A DNA stretch of 64,000 nucleotides from SZUA-35 sp964351995 (GCA_964351995.1 CAYGQE010000007.1:62001-126000); one strand, 5' to 3'. Counted from the stretch's first letter, positions 8,564-17,963 are shown. Notes: generated from the letters alone by a model not told the origin. A program made the numbers and translations.

Positions 8564-10612
8564 GTGAGCGATGCCCCCGCCTCTCGACCGGTTCTCAACG
8601 ACCGCTATGAGCTCCACCGCCGTATTGCGCGTGGAGGCATGGCCGACGTTTTCCTGGCCCGCGATGTCTTGCTTGATCGACCAGTAGCGGTCAAGGTCCT
8701 GTTCCCTCAGTTCGCCGCCGAACCCACCTTCGTCGAGCGGTTCCGCCGAGAGGCCCAGGCCGCAGCGAACCTGAATCATCCCAGCATCGTTGCTGTCTAC
8801 GATTGGGGCGAACACGACAACACCTACTTCATCGTCATGGAGTACGTCGATGGGCGCAGCCTCGCCGAGGTGCTTCGAGCCGAGGGCACCCTGCACCCTG
8901 ACCGGGCCGCCGAGATCTGCACCGACGCCGCAGCGGCGCTCGGGTTCGCCCACCGCAATGGCACCGTGCACCGCGATGTCAAGCCCGGCAACATCTTGAT
9001 CACCCCAGACGGCCAGGTGAAGGTCACTGACTTCGGCATTGCTCGTGCGTTCGGCGGCGGCGACGAACTGACCCAGACCGGTTCGGTCATGGGTACCGCA
9101 ACGTACTTTTCACCAGAGCAGGCACAAGGCAAGAATGTCGACCCTCGCAGCGATCTCTACTCGCTCGGCATCGTGCTGTTCGAGATGGTCACGGGTCGCC
9201 CTCCGTTCATCGGCGATTCCCCGGTGGCGATCGCCTACAAACACGTCCAAGAGGCGCCACCTCGACCCACCTCGCTGAATCCAGCAATTCCAAAGCCGCT
9301 CGAATCGGTGATTGCCCGGCTCTTGGCCAAAAACCCAGCGCAGCGCTACCCCTCGGCCGAGGAAGTACGAACCGACCTTCGTCGCTTCCGTCAAGGCGAG
9401 CCGTTGATGAGTTCGTCGGGCGCAGCACCAGCGCCTGTGCCGACTCAACAACCGGTGCCGCAAGCCGTACCTCAATCAGCAACGATGCCGACTGGCCAAC
9501 AGCGAGCGGTGATCGACACCACGCGAGCGATTCCCGCAGCCCAGGCCGCCATCTACGACCCGGTTGAAGAGGAGTACTACGAGCCACCGCGGCGGAATGG
9601 CGTCTTCTTTGCGATGTTGGCGGTGTTGCTCGTGGCACTTGCGGCGATCGTCTTCTTCATTGCCAACACCCTTGGTGGCGGTGACAGCGAGCCCGGCATC
9701 GAAACTGCCACTGTCCCGCTTGTGATCGGCCAGACCCAGGAGCAGGCGGTTCGCATTCTCGAGAACGAGGGCTTTGTCGCCGATCCCACGTTCGAGGAGA
9801 ACGAAGGCACCGCTCCCGACATCGTCTTCGATCAGAGCCCAACCCAGAATTCCGAGGCCGAACTCGGCTCGACGGTCCAGATCAAGGTCAGTCAGTCCGA
9901 CGAGACGGTCGTGTTGCCAGACGTTCGTGGTGTGCAAGAAGCCGAGGCTGTACTGCGGCTCGAGGCACTCGGACTGCGCACCGATCGCACCCTTCAGGCG
10001 TCGGACGACTTCGATGCCGGCATCGTCATCGGTATGAGCCCGTTGCCGAATCAAGATGTCAACAGCGACACGTTGGTCACGCTCACCATCTCCACCGGTC
10101 CGGCCGAGGTCAACGTCCCCAACGTCGATGGCCTCACCCTCGATGAGGCGATCACATCCCTCACCGGTGTTGGTTTGCCGAGCCCTCAGATTCGTCGGGA
10201 AGCGTCGGTCGATGTGGCGGAGGGGCTGGTCATTCGCTCGGATCCAGCCGCAAACACCGCGGTATCGATCGACCGACAGATCATCTTGTACATCAGCGAT
10301 GGTCCCGAAACCGAGCTGGTTCCGTCAGTTGTTGGTCTGACCCAAGCTGCGGCTGAACAGGCCATCCAGAACCGCGGCTTCGTGCCAGTGTTCGAGCCGC
10401 AGGAGGTCGCTGCTGGCTCACCCGACGCCGGCAAGGTGATCTCGCAGGATCCGCCAGCGAGCGAAGACCTCGAGGTCGGCGCCGAAATCACGATCCGTGT
10501 CGGTGTAGCAGCAGAACCGGTCACCACGACAACAACCCAGCCAACGACCTCCACCACGGCGGCCACATCATCAACGACAGCGGCAACCAGTTCGACCACA
10601 GAAGCCGAGTGA
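8564..10612 (+). CDS. pknB: PASTA-domain Ser/Thr protein kinase PknB
   Basis: 682 residues. The kinase domain (about 15-280) has the Gly-rich loop GGMADVF, K44 in VAVKVL, catalytic HRD at 136-138, DFG at 156-158 and the activation segment GTATYFSPEQ. A Pro/Gln-rich juxtamembrane region leads to a membrane helix (about 345-365). Outside are four PASTA repeats (about 380-650), beginning VPLVIG, LPDVRG, VPNVDG and VPSVVG, and a Thr/Ser-rich tail. PASTA domains bind muropeptides or lipid II. TAGCCT lies 9 nt upstream of the GTG, suggesting an internal, nearly leaderless promoter besides read-through from pbpA. Confidence 0.96.
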   Translation: MSDAPASRPVLNDRYELHRRIARGGMADVFLARDVLLDRPVAVKVLFPQFAAEPTFVERFRREAQAAANLNHPSIVAVYDWGEHDNTYFIVMEYVDGRSLAEVLRAEGTLHPDRAAEICTDAAAALGFAHRNGTVHRDVKPGNILITPDGQVKVTDFGIARAFGGGDELTQTGSVMGTATYFSPEQAQGKNVDPRSDLYSLGIVLFEMVTGRPPFIGDSPVAIAYKHVQEAPPRPTSLNPAIPKPLESVIARLLAKNPAQRYPSAEEVRTDLRRFRQGEPLMSSSGAAPAPVPTQQPVPQAVPQSATMPTGQQRAVIDTTRAIPAAQAAIYDPVEEEYYEPPRRNGVFFAMLAVLLVALAAIVFFIANTLGGGDSEPGIETATVPLVIGQTQEQAVRILENEGFVADPTFEENEGTAPDIVFDQSPTQNSEAELGSTVQIKVSQSDETVVLPDVRGVQEAEAVLRLEALGLRTDRTLQASDDFDAGIVIGMSPLPNQDVNSDTLVTLTISTGPAEVNVPNVDGLTLDEAITSLTGVGLPSPQIRREASVDVAEGLVIRSDPAANTAVSIDRQIILYISDGPETELVPSVVGLTQAAAEQAIQNRGFVPVFEPQEVAAGSPDAGKVISQDPPASEDLEVGAEITIRVGVAAEPVTTTTTQPTTSTTAATSSTTAATSSTTEAE

Positions 10613-10644
10613 TCGACCGCTGAGTGCCCGCTCAGCCACTCATG

Positions 10645-11229
10645 TCAGGTAGGGCCGCAGCGTTCCAGGAAGTTGCTGAGCATCTGCTTGCCGCCCACCG
10701 TGAGGACTGATTCAGGGTGGAACTGGACCCCCTCGACGTCGAGTTTGCGATGGCGGAGGCCCATGATGATGCCGTCGCGTGATTCGGCGGTGATCTCGAG
10801 CACGTCGGGCAGTGTCGAGCGCTCGACGATCAGCGAGTGGTAGCGGGTGGCCTCCAGCGGTGACGAGCACCCGTGGAACACGCCAGTGTCGGTGTGTTCG
10901 ATGACCGAGGTCTTGCCGTGCATGAGTTCGGGGGCCCGGACCACATCGCCGCCGTAGACCTCCCCGATGCACTGATGCCCGAGACAAACGCCGAACAGGG
11001 GAACCTTGCCGGCGAAGTGTTTGATGACGTCCATCGAGAGGCCGGCGTCTTGGGGAGTGCCGGGGCCGGGCGAGATCAAGATGCCGTCCGGCTGCATTGC
11101 TTCGAGCTGTTCCAGCGTTGCTGCATCGTTGCGAATGACCGTCGGCTCTGCTCCGAGCTCACCGAGGTATTGCACGAGGATGTAGACGAACGAGTCGTAG
11201 TTGTCGATCACGAGGATCTGCCGAGCCAT
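10645..11229 (-). CDS. trpG: Anthranilate/aminodeoxychorismate synthase glutamine amidotransferase subunit
   Basis: 194 residues, class I glutamine amidotransferase: LVIDNYDSFVY at the N-terminus, SPGPGTP, the nucleophile Cys in GVCLGHQCIG, and the catalytic His-Glu in VQFHPESVLT. Supplies ammonia to TrpE or PabB; TrpG and PabA cannot be separated by sequence alone. The start is ATG 11229, since the upstream extension has no homology features. It is divergent from crgA by 27 bp and convergent with pknB, the same neighbourhood as mycobacterial trpG (pabA). Confidence 0.93.
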   Translation of the reverse strand: MARQILVIDNYDSFVYILVQYLGELGAEPTVIRNDAATLEQLEAMQPDGILISPGPGTPQDAGLSMDVIKHFAGKVPLFGVCLGHQCIGEVYGGDVVRAPELMHGKTSVIEHTDTGVFHGCSSPLEATRYHSLIVERSTLPDVLEITAESRDGIIMGLRHRKLDVEGVQFHPESVLTVGGKQMLSNFLERCGPT

Positions 11230-11256
11230 GGCAGGAGGGTATATCGTGTCCGCACC

Positions 11257-11523
11257 ATGGCACGCCACGACAAAAATCGGAGCCGGGTGACTCCCAAGGG
11301 AACCGCACCTGTCGAAACACGACCCAGCCGTGAGCCGGTGCAGATCGACCCTCCCTCACCAGTGTGGGTTCCGGTCGTGATGTTCGGGCTTCTCGGCCTC
11401 GGCACCGTCTTGATTCTGGCGAACTACACCATCGAGGTGCTTGGTATGCCGAACAACTGGTACCTGCTTGGTGGCCTTGGAATGGTGCTCGGTGGCATCA
11501 TCGCCGCTACGCAATACCGCTGA
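11257..11523 (+). CDS. crgA: Cell division protein CrgA
   Basis: 88 residues: a basic, Pro-rich cytoplasmic head (about 1-35), then two membrane helices (about 38-57 and 66-84), the second ending GGIIAATQYR. The SPVWVPVVMFGLLGLG and NNWYLLGGLG elements are those of CrgA/WhiP, an actinobacteria-specific septum protein that recruits FtsZ, FtsI and CwsA in mycobacteria and restrains FtsZ in Streptomyces. TATCGT is 9 nt before the ATG. Location beside trpG and the pknB cluster matches the mycobacterial order. Confidence 0.94.
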   Translation: MARHDKNRSRVTPKGTAPVETRPSREPVQIDPPSPVWVPVVMFGLLGLGTVLILANYTIEVLGMPNNWYLLGGLGMVLGGIIAATQYR

Positions 11524-11591
11524 GTTTTCGCACCAAAAGGCGATCTCATCACCCAGTGTGGGGGCGTCGCTCTGCGGCGTAGTCAGCAGGT

Positions 11592-11613
11592 TTGTCCACA
11601 GGCCTGTGGGTAA
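11592..11613. promoter_or_regulatory. Inverted pair of DnaA-box-like sites
   Basis: TTGTCCACA (11592-11600) is the actinobacterial DnaA-box consensus. TGTGGGTAA (11605-11613) read on the other strand is TTACCCACA, one base from the classical TTATCCACA. The two face each other across GGCC. They lie in the 231-bp non-coding stretch 11524-11754, which otherwise holds only short GC hairpins (such as GACCTGC/GCAGGTC near 11713-11736) and no RNA gene that I recognise. Two boxes are too few for oriC. Confidence 0.5.
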
Positions 11614-11754
11614 CGCCTCCCCGGTGAACCCGCCAAAACAGTGGTCCTGCACGCTTCTACCCGCTTGTCCTGTGTATGAACCTGCGGCAACAAGGGGTGG
11701 TGAAACTCCGCCCGACCTGCTAGCGGGCCTGCAGGTCAGGGCTGGTGCGGTGGC

Positions 11755-12177
11755 TCACAGGATGTCTTCGAGATTGGTGATCAAGTCCATCTCGTCGGCG
11801 CAGTGTCGCGGTGGGGTGGGGACGGTGTCATTGGCCAGTGTGAGCCGTAGCTCAGTGCCGCAACTGGAGCACCGGTAGGTCAGCTTCACCCGTCGGAGTT
11901 GCCCGGGCGGTGGCGCTTCGGGAATGGGTCGGGCGAATGCGCCAAGCACCTTGATGCCGGTCGCGAGCAGGACATAGAAGCTGGCAACGGCGATGAGGGT
12001 GCGAATCAGCGGGTAACCGGCAAGCAGAAGTCCCGCAACGGCAATGACCGTGATGACGCGCAGCCACACTCGACGGCGTTGCTGGACGGCCGCGTCGCGG
12101 CGCCCAGCTTCGGTGATGAGTTCGTCGTCATCATCGATGTTGTCGGGGAAGTCTGTGGTCGGCTCGAAGTCGCTCAC
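11755..12177 (-). CDS. Membrane protein with C-terminal zinc-ribbon-like motif
   Basis: 140 residues from GTG 12177, chosen because TAGACT sits 7 nt upstream; longer in-frame starts upstream have no support. An acidic N-terminus with a run of Asp is followed by two hydrophobic stretches (about 42-60 and 63-80) and then a cytoplasmic tail with YRCSSCG and a later PRHC, a possible incomplete zinc site, ending in an acidic segment. The RCSSCG...PRHC pattern recurs in short actinobacterial proteins of unknown function. No function assigned. Divergent from the GNAT gene. Confidence 0.75.
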   Translation of the reverse strand: MSDFEPTTDFPDNIDDDDELITEAGRRDAAVQQRRRVWLRVITVIAVAGLLLAGYPLIRTLIAVASFYVLLATGIKVLGAFARPIPEAPPPGQLRRVKLTYRCSSCGTELRLTLANDTVPTPPRHCADEMDLITNLEDIL

Positions 12178-12310
12178 CCTGCAGAGTCTAGGAACGATCG
12201 TCCCCGGAGGGTGCAGCGCTTGAAATCGGTGGGTCAAACGACTCCCCGGATGAGTTAATCGACACAGATGGCCTAGCTTGTCCAAGCTTCGACTCGAAGA
12301 GGTTCCCGTC

Positions 12311-13009
12311 ATGGTTGTGATCCGCTCGTTCCAGCTTGCCGATGTCAGCGCGTACTTGGCGATCCAGGAAACTGCGTGGGATGAAACGATGGCCGCAGCG
12401 GAATCAAAGCTCGCCGAGCGTTTCGAGATCTTCCCAAAGGGCTTGCTGGTTGCCGAACACGACGACGCAGTGGTCGGATGCGCCACGTTCATACGAATCC
12501 CGGACTACGACGAGGTGGTCAAGCCATCGTGGGAAGACGTCACCGACAACGGCTGGTGTACCACGCATGCCGATGACGGCGACATCCTGTTCGGGGTTGA
12601 CTTGTCGGTGGCGAAAGGTGCCCCTCGGCTCACCGCTCCCATGCTGTTCATGTCAGCCATGGAGTTGACCATGAGGCTGGGCGCCGAAGCAGCCATCTGG
12701 GGCGGTCGAATGCCTCGCTACCACAAGATGGCAGACAAGATGACGCCTCACGAGTATCTGTTCACCACGACCAAGACCGGGCGCTACATCGACCCAGAGG
12801 TGCAGCTCTACTCGAAGATTCCTGGTGTCGAAATTCGTGGTGTGATCCCCGAGTACTTCAAGGACTTCGAGAGCCTCAACAACGGGGTGCTCCTCCGATG
12901 GCCGAACCCGATCGCCGAGTGTCCTTTCTTGCGGCCATTCGCCGGGCGTATCGCGTCGACGATCTATCGGGTCAGCCGAGGTCGCAGCAAGTCGACGCGC
13001 CGAAACTGA
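12311..13009 (+). CDS. GNAT-family N-acetyltransferase-like protein
   Basis: About 232 residues. The ATG at 12311 is preferred over a TTG at 12278 because CGAAGAGG lies 8 nt upstream. The N-terminus (VVIRSFQLADVSAYLAIQE) and GLLVAEHDDAVVGCATFIRI (about residues 45-65) follow the GNAT beta-strand pattern. The middle shows HADDGDILFGVDLSVAKGAPRLTAPMLF-like spacing over the acetyl-CoA loop, with G-RL in place of a perfect Q/R-x-x-G-x-G/A. Substrate unknown. The C-terminus (about 190-232) is Arg-rich. Starts the run that leads into the GGDEF-EAL gene 48 bp downstream. Confidence 0.65.
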   Translation: MVVIRSFQLADVSAYLAIQETAWDETMAAAESKLAERFEIFPKGLLVAEHDDAVVGCATFIRIPDYDEVVKPSWEDVTDNGWCTTHADDGDILFGVDLSVAKGAPRLTAPMLFMSAMELTMRLGAEAAIWGGRMPRYHKMADKMTPHEYLFTTTKTGRYIDPEVQLYSKIPGVEIRGVIPEYFKDFESLNNGVLLRWPNPIAECPFLRPFAGRIASTIYRVSRGRSKSTRRN

Positions 13010-13057
13010 CGAATTTTCACCCTCAACACCGGGGACTCGACGCCGAGGCTACAACCC

Positions 13058-16000
13058 ATGAATGTCGAAGAAGGCGCGCTGTTCTGGCGTGTCGTCGCAG
13101 CGGCCTGTGTAGCCGTCATTTCTTCGTTGGCCTTCCCCGGGGTCGCTGGCGAAGCGATTTGCGCGCTCGTCGTTGTGGTTGCTGTCACCATGATGCTGCG
13201 CCGCCGGAGTCGGTCGAGCCAGAGTGTTCGGCTTCTCACTCTCGGCTGTGTTCTGCTCGGCGTTGCGCCGGTGGTGACCGAGGTCCACCGAGCCCTCGAC
13301 GGAAGCGAGCTGTTCACCGCTGGCGACGTCACGGCGATCCTCGGCTACGCCTTCGCTGTCGCTGCGGCTCACCGACTTGTGAAGGTGCGAACTGTCGACC
13401 GCCAGCCGCATGTGATGCTCGATGCACTCGCCATCACCGGCTGGATAGCCCTGGCGATCGGGTTCACCTCGGTCGAGGACATCCTCGATCAGTTCTCTGG
13501 GGCGGAGGAAGCCTTCGCACTGGCCTACTTGCCGTTCACACTGGCGCTGGTGTTCACCGCTGTTCGACTGGCCTTTGGCGCCGGCGATCGTTCTGGGGCC
13601 TTTTTGCTGCTTGCTGCCGCCATCGTCGCTGCTGCAGTCTCTGAAATTGCATTCCTCGAAGCGGCTGTCGGTGGCGATGGCGCAAGACGTGTCGGCGTTG
13701 CCGCGGCAACACTTGCGCTGACGTTCTTCGCTGCGGCCTTCGTCCACCCGTCGGCCGCCGGGCTCGAGACTCCGCACCCACCATTGCTGAACAGAACATC
13801 CCAAGTGTTGGCGGCCTTGATCGGCAGCTCGACCGTGCTGGTGGTGTTCATTGCCTTCGCCGTGGATCTTCGGGGCTTCGAAGCTGCGATTCTGTTGTTC
13901 CTCGGTGTCGTGATCGCGGCGCGCGGGGTGGTGATCGTCAGAGAACGAGATGAGTGGCTCGGGCTGCAGCGGATCGTGTCGGACACAGCGGCCGCCATCA
14001 CCGACCTCGAGGAGCCGGGAGCCATCGTCGATCAGACTCGCTCCTCGGCCGAAGCGATGTTGGCGAAGAAGACTCTGCTGTTCGTCGATGTGTGCGGCGA
14101 GCGTGAGATCGACGAATTGCTCTTTGACGAAGGTGACCCGGCCGGTGCGCTGATCAATGAGGTCGACGGTGACCTCTGGCGCGCGCTGGAGACGGGTCGG
14201 GCGCAGCGGACTGAATCGCTTGTGGACGGAACAAAGGGCTACAGCACTCGACTCGTGATCCCGATCGATGCGGGGAGTGGCGATCACTACGCAATGGTCA
14301 TCGAATCAGCGCCCGTGCTCTCGATGACTGAGATCTTCCACCTCGAGCTGCTTGCCAGCGGGCTGGGGAGTGTGCTCGCAGCTACGGCTGCTCGACGTGT
14401 TGGACTCGCTGAGAAGGTAGACCGTCGGTTCCGCTCGATGGTGCAAGACAGCAACGACGTCGTCATGCTCGTGGACGCCGAGACGCTCGAAGCAAAGCTC
14501 GTCAGCCCAACGGTCGAGCGGCTGCTTGGCTACTCAGAGGCCGAGTGTCTTGGCGCTCATCCACTCCAGTTCGTGATGTTGGAGGATGGCGCTCACCTGC
14601 TCACATCGCTTGAGGCCGCCGTGGGGGCAGCCAACGCATTGGACCTCCGTCTCATCCACAAGAATGGTCAGATCCGTTGGTTTGCCGCGACCGTGCGCCT
14701 TCTGCCCGACGATGACGAGCTCGATGGATTGATCGTCAGTCTTGCGGACATCCACGATCGCAAGATGGCGGAGCTGCAACTCGGAACCTCTGAGCGGCGC
14801 TACCGAGGACTGATGGAGACCTCCCGAGATGTGTTCGGCGTCGTCGATGAGGATCTGGTGCTCACCTTTGTCAGCCCGAACGTCGAGCGTGTGCTCCAGG
14901 TGCCGGCATCAGCGGTTGTCGGCTCGAATGTGGTCGATCTGGTTGCAACAGAGAGTCTTGAAGCCGCCACGGCTCTGGTTGATTTGCCGGCGGACAGCGC
15001 GGACGGCCGGTCGGTTGAGTTGCGGCTGCTCACCGGTCTCGGCAAGTCCCGCTGGTTCGAGGTGTCATTCATCGATGGTTCGCACACCGGAGATGACGGG
15101 TGGGTGATCACGGCCCGAGACATCCACGCCCAATACGAGATGCGAGAGAGCATGCAGAAAGCAACGCTGTATGACTCGCTCACTGGGTTGTACAACCGCG
15201 CGTCGTTCCAATTCGAGGTGAACAACAGCCTGCAGTCGATGAAGGCCGAGCAGTCCGTCGGTGTCATCCATCTGGATGTGCGTGATTTCAAGGTCGTCAA
15301 CGAGAGCCTGGGCTTCGAGGCTGGCGATGAACTACTCGTGGCCATCGGGGGGCGTATCCGCTCCGGTCTGCGCCACAGCGACACACTCGCTCGTTTCGGC
15401 GCTGATTCGTTTGCGGTGCTCTCCACCGTCGGTTCGATTGCGGAGTTGTACGAGCTCGCAACGAGGATCAATGGCATGTTCGATGAGCCGTTCCACACCG
15501 GTAGTCGCCAGTGGTCGGTCTCGCTCTCGATTGGTATGTCGTCGACCACCAACCGTCGGGATGCCGCCGTTGTTCTGCTCGAGCAAGCGGCGATCGCTGT
15601 GCGCGAAGCCAAGGCAGCCGAGAAGCGTCAGCCCGTCGTCTTCGAACCCTTGATGCGAGAGGTGGCCACTGAGCGTTTCGAGCTCGAGTCCGACCTCCTG
15701 TCGGGCCTCGCTGCTGGAGAGTTCTCCGTGGTGTTCCAACCGCTGTTGCTTCTCTCGACACAGCAAGTTCGATCAGTTGAAGCGTTGCTCCGTTGGAACC
15801 ATCCCGAACGCGGCGCTGTGTCGCCGGCCAGCTTCATCCCGGTTGCCGAGCGCTCTGGAGCAATCGTCGAGTTGGGCCGCTGGGTCCTGTCAGAAAGCTG
15901 TCGTCAGCTCAAGCAGTGGCATGACGAACTCCCTGATGCCAAGGGGCTCGGGGTTGGAGTGAACATCTCCGTGCGCCAATTGGTGATGGAGGGAGAGTTC

Positions 16001-16504
16001 GAGCGACTCACCAACATCATTCTGGACAGTGGCGTCGATCCGTCTCGCCTGACCCTGGAGTTGACCGAATCGTTGGTGATCAACGAGGTTCCGATGGTTC
16101 GGCGAGGCATCGAACGCTTCAGATCTCTGGGCATTCGTATCGCCGTCGATGACTTTGGCACTGGCACCGCCGGTCTCAACCACCTCCGTGACGTTCCGTT
16201 CGACATCTTGAAGATCGACAAGTCCTATGTCGATCCACTCACTGCTGACCACGACTCGTATCAACTGCTGGCGAGCGTGGTCGAGTTGGCTCACTCGATG
16301 GATGCCACCGTGGTCGCTGAGGGCATTGAGTCTCACGAACAGGCGACGCTTTTGCGTCGAATGGGGTGCGACGTTGGCCAGGGCTTCTACCTGGGACGAC
16401 CGATGGGAGCTTCAGCTCTCGAAGAGTGGTTTGCTTCTGGCCGAGACGGCACCGTGGCGTCGCAGATCGAAGCACCGCAGATGGATGAGGAAGCTAACGT
16501 CTGA
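13058..16504 (+). CDS. Membrane PAS-PAS-GGDEF-EAL protein, probable c-di-GMP phosphodiesterase
   Basis: 1148 residues. Residues 1-310 hold about eight membrane helices (MASE-like sensor); about 310-450 is GAF-like; PAS domains lie near 455-575 and 577-690; the GGDEF domain is about 700-865 and the EAL domain about 880-1130. The GGDEF signature is GADSF, lacking the glycine and acid needed for cyclase activity. The EAL domain looks intact: EALLRWNHPE near 907, NISVRQL, ELTES, DDFGTG, KIDKSYV and AEGIES. I infer hydrolysis of c-di-GMP under control of membrane and PAS inputs. The lipoprotein gene follows 4 bp later. Confidence 0.9.
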   Translation: MNVEEGALFWRVVAAACVAVISSLAFPGVAGEAICALVVVVAVTMMLRRRSRSSQSVRLLTLGCVLLGVAPVVTEVHRALDGSELFTAGDVTAILGYAFAVAAAHRLVKVRTVDRQPHVMLDALAITGWIALAIGFTSVEDILDQFSGAEEAFALAYLPFTLALVFTAVRLAFGAGDRSGAFLLLAAAIVAAAVSEIAFLEAAVGGDGARRVGVAAATLALTFFAAAFVHPSAAGLETPHPPLLNRTSQVLAALIGSSTVLVVFIAFAVDLRGFEAAILLFLGVVIAARGVVIVRERDEWLGLQRIVSDTAAAITDLEEPGAIVDQTRSSAEAMLAKKTLLFVDVCGEREIDELLFDEGDPAGALINEVDGDLWRALETGRAQRTESLVDGTKGYSTRLVIPIDAGSGDHYAMVIESAPVLSMTEIFHLELLASGLGSVLAATAARRVGLAEKVDRRFRSMVQDSNDVVMLVDAETLEAKLVSPTVERLLGYSEAECLGAHPLQFVMLEDGAHLLTSLEAAVGAANALDLRLIHKNGQIRWFAATVRLLPDDDELDGLIVSLADIHDRKMAELQLGTSERRYRGLMETSRDVFGVVDEDLVLTFVSPNVERVLQVPASAVVGSNVVDLVATESLEAATALVDLPADSADGRSVELRLLTGLGKSRWFEVSFIDGSHTGDDGWVITARDIHAQYEMRESMQKATLYDSLTGLYNRASFQFEVNNSLQSMKAEQSVGVIHLDVRDFKVVNESLGFEAGDELLVAIGGRIRSGLRHSDTLARFGADSFAVLSTVGSIAELYELATRINGMFDEPFHTGSRQWSVSLSIGMSSTTNRRDAAVVLLEQAAIAVREAKAAEKRQPVVFEPLMREVATERFELESDLLSGLAAGEFSVVFQPLLLLSTQQVRSVEALLRWNHPERGAVSPASFIPVAERSGAIVELGRWVLSESCRQLKQWHDELPDAKGLGVGVNISVRQLVMEGEFERLTNIILDSGVDPSRLTLELTESLVINEVPMVRRGIERFRSLGIRIAVDDFGTGTAGLNHLRDVPFDILKIDKSYVDPLTADHDSYQLLASVVELAHSMDATVVAEGIESHEQATLLRRMGCDVGQGFYLGRPMGASALEEWFASGRDGTVASQIEAPQMDEEANV

Positions 16505-16508
16505 CCTC

Positions 16509-17000
16509 ATGTGGCGCCCTGGCCGTGTTGTGCGTTGCGTTCACCCAGTTCACCTTGTCTTTGCTGGCGGCCTCGCTCTTGTCGCTCTCGGCTGTTCATC
16601 CGCTGGTGAATTGGATGCCACCCAGCGGGCCGAGGCGCAGACGTTGGTCATCGAGCGGGCGACTCTGGCGATGATCGACTTGAACGATGAGGACCGAGAC
16701 TGTGTGGTCGACGAGATCACACCCGTCGGTCTCGAGGCGCTGCGGAATGACCAAGTCGACGAAGTCGCGGATGCCGTGGTGTCATGTCTCGGTGACGACT
16801 TGATCGGTGCTTCCTTGCTTCGATCGCAGACCGGTGAGATCTCACAGGCGTCACTCGATTGCGCAGCCAGTGAGCTCGACCGCCGATACCTCGTCGACTT
16901 GGTGGCCGAAGGGATGAACGGAACCCAGCCCCAAGTCCAGTCCGAGATCGAAGTGGCCAGAGTCCTCTCGCTCTGCTTGGAACTCGAGGAACTGCTGTAG
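16509..17000 (+). CDS. Predicted lipoprotein of unknown function
   Basis: 163 residues. The basic N-terminus and hydrophobic segment lead to VALGC near residue 29, a lipobox, so the mature protein is probably lipidated and extracytoplasmic. The rest is acidic with four further cysteines (in DCVVDE, SCLGDD, DCAASE and LCLE) that could pair as disulfides outside the membrane. No family recognised. It begins 4 bp after the GGDEF-EAL stop and is likely co-transcribed; a role as a periplasmic input for that sensor is possible but unproven. Confidence 0.75.
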   Translation: MWRPGRVVRCVHPVHLVFAGGLALVALGCSSAGELDATQRAEAQTLVIERATLAMIDLNDEDRDCVVDEITPVGLEALRNDQVDEVADAVVSCLGDDLIGASLLRSQTGEISQASLDCAASELDRRYLVDLVAEGMNGTQPQVQSEIEVARVLSLCLELEELL

Positions 17001-17003
17001 TTC

Positions 17004-17963
17004 TCAATAACCGAGCGTTCGGTTGACGAGGCCGGGTGGTGTCTCTCCCCGCTCGAACGCCTCGAGGTTGTCGGCGAACATGCTGGAGATTCGCCTCATG
17101 TAGTCAGACGACGATCCGGCAGTGTGGGGGGTGACCAGGAGGTGCTCTTGGTCCCAGAGCGGGCTGTCAGCGGGGAGAGGTTCGGTGTCGAAGACATCGA
17201 CTGCGGCACCGAACACATGACGAGAGTCAAGAGCCTCGACCAACGCATCGATCTGCATGACACCGCCCCTCGAGACATCCACGACGACGGCGCCGGGGGC
17301 CAGAGCGGCCAGTTCTGCTGCCCCGACGAGGCCGCGGGTCTCCTCAGTCAACGGTGTGATGATCACCAAGGCGGTCGCTCCGCTGATGACCTCGAGCCGA
17401 CGGTCGGGCGTGACGACGGTGCTGACGTGGTCGACCGGGTTGCCGCTGTGTCTGACACCGACGACGTTCATGCCAAGCGCCTCCGCCCGGCGAGCCACGT
17501 TTGCCCCGATCGTGCCGAGGCCGAGGATGCACATCGTGCCTCCGTCGATGGCCCGACCCGGGATGAGCTGTGACCGCCAGTGGTGCGCTCGCTGTTGATC
17601 GATCAACTGGGGGACACGATAGGTGACGGCGTGCAACATGGCGATGACGAACTCGCTCATTTCGGGTTCGTGCGAGCCGCTGGCGTTGCAGATCGCGACG
17701 TCGGGGCTCAGGTCTGTTTGGCTGGTGAGCGAATCAGCCCCAGCCCCCGGTACCTGGATGAATTTGAGGTTCTCGGCCTTGGCCCAGTGACCGGGGGGTG
17801 GGCGGAACGCCAACAGCACCTCGATCTCGGGAAGGGCGGCAAGAAGGGCGTCGTCATCTTCGAGGATGACCAGTTCGCGGTCACCGAGCCGTTGTTCATC
17901 TGGATGGTTGGCGAAGTGTTCGAGGATGGGGAGATGGACGTGGATGCGTTCGAAACGGGTCAT
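17004..17963 (-). CDS. D-isomer-specific 2-hydroxyacid dehydrogenase
   Basis: 319 residues. The Rossmann motif LGLGTIGANVARR is near residue 150. The catalytic Arg lies in DVSRGGVMQ, the Glu in FDTEPLP, and the His in VTPHTAGSS, in the usual order. Reduces a 2-keto acid or oxidises a D-2-hydroxy acid with NAD(P)H; the residues do not define the substrate. Lies 38 bp downstream of the MBL hydrolase on the same strand, and its 3' end almost abuts the convergent lipoprotein gene (3 bp). Confidence 0.9.
   Translation of the reverse strand: MTRFERIHVHLPILEHFANHPDEQRLGDRELVILEDDDALLAALPEIEVLLAFRPPPGHWAKAENLKFIQVPGAGADSLTSQTDLSPDVAICNASGSHEPEMSEFVIAMLHAVTYRVPQLIDQQRAHHWRSQLIPGRAIDGGTMCILGLGTIGANVARRAEALGMNVVGVRHSGNPVDHVSTVVTPDRRLEVISGATALVIITPLTEETRGLVGAAELAALAPGAVVVDVSRGGVMQIDALVEALDSRHVFGAAVDVFDTEPLPADSPLWDQEHLLVTPHTAGSSSDYMRRISSMFADNLEAFERGETPPGLVNRTLGY

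Noticed and set aside
11524..11754. Origin of replication
   Set aside because: Only two DnaA-like boxes, no AT-rich unwinding region, no dnaA or dnaN nearby.
13049..14287. 412-codon minus-strand frame
   Set aside because: Antisense to the membrane part of the GGDEF-EAL gene; repetitive polar composition.
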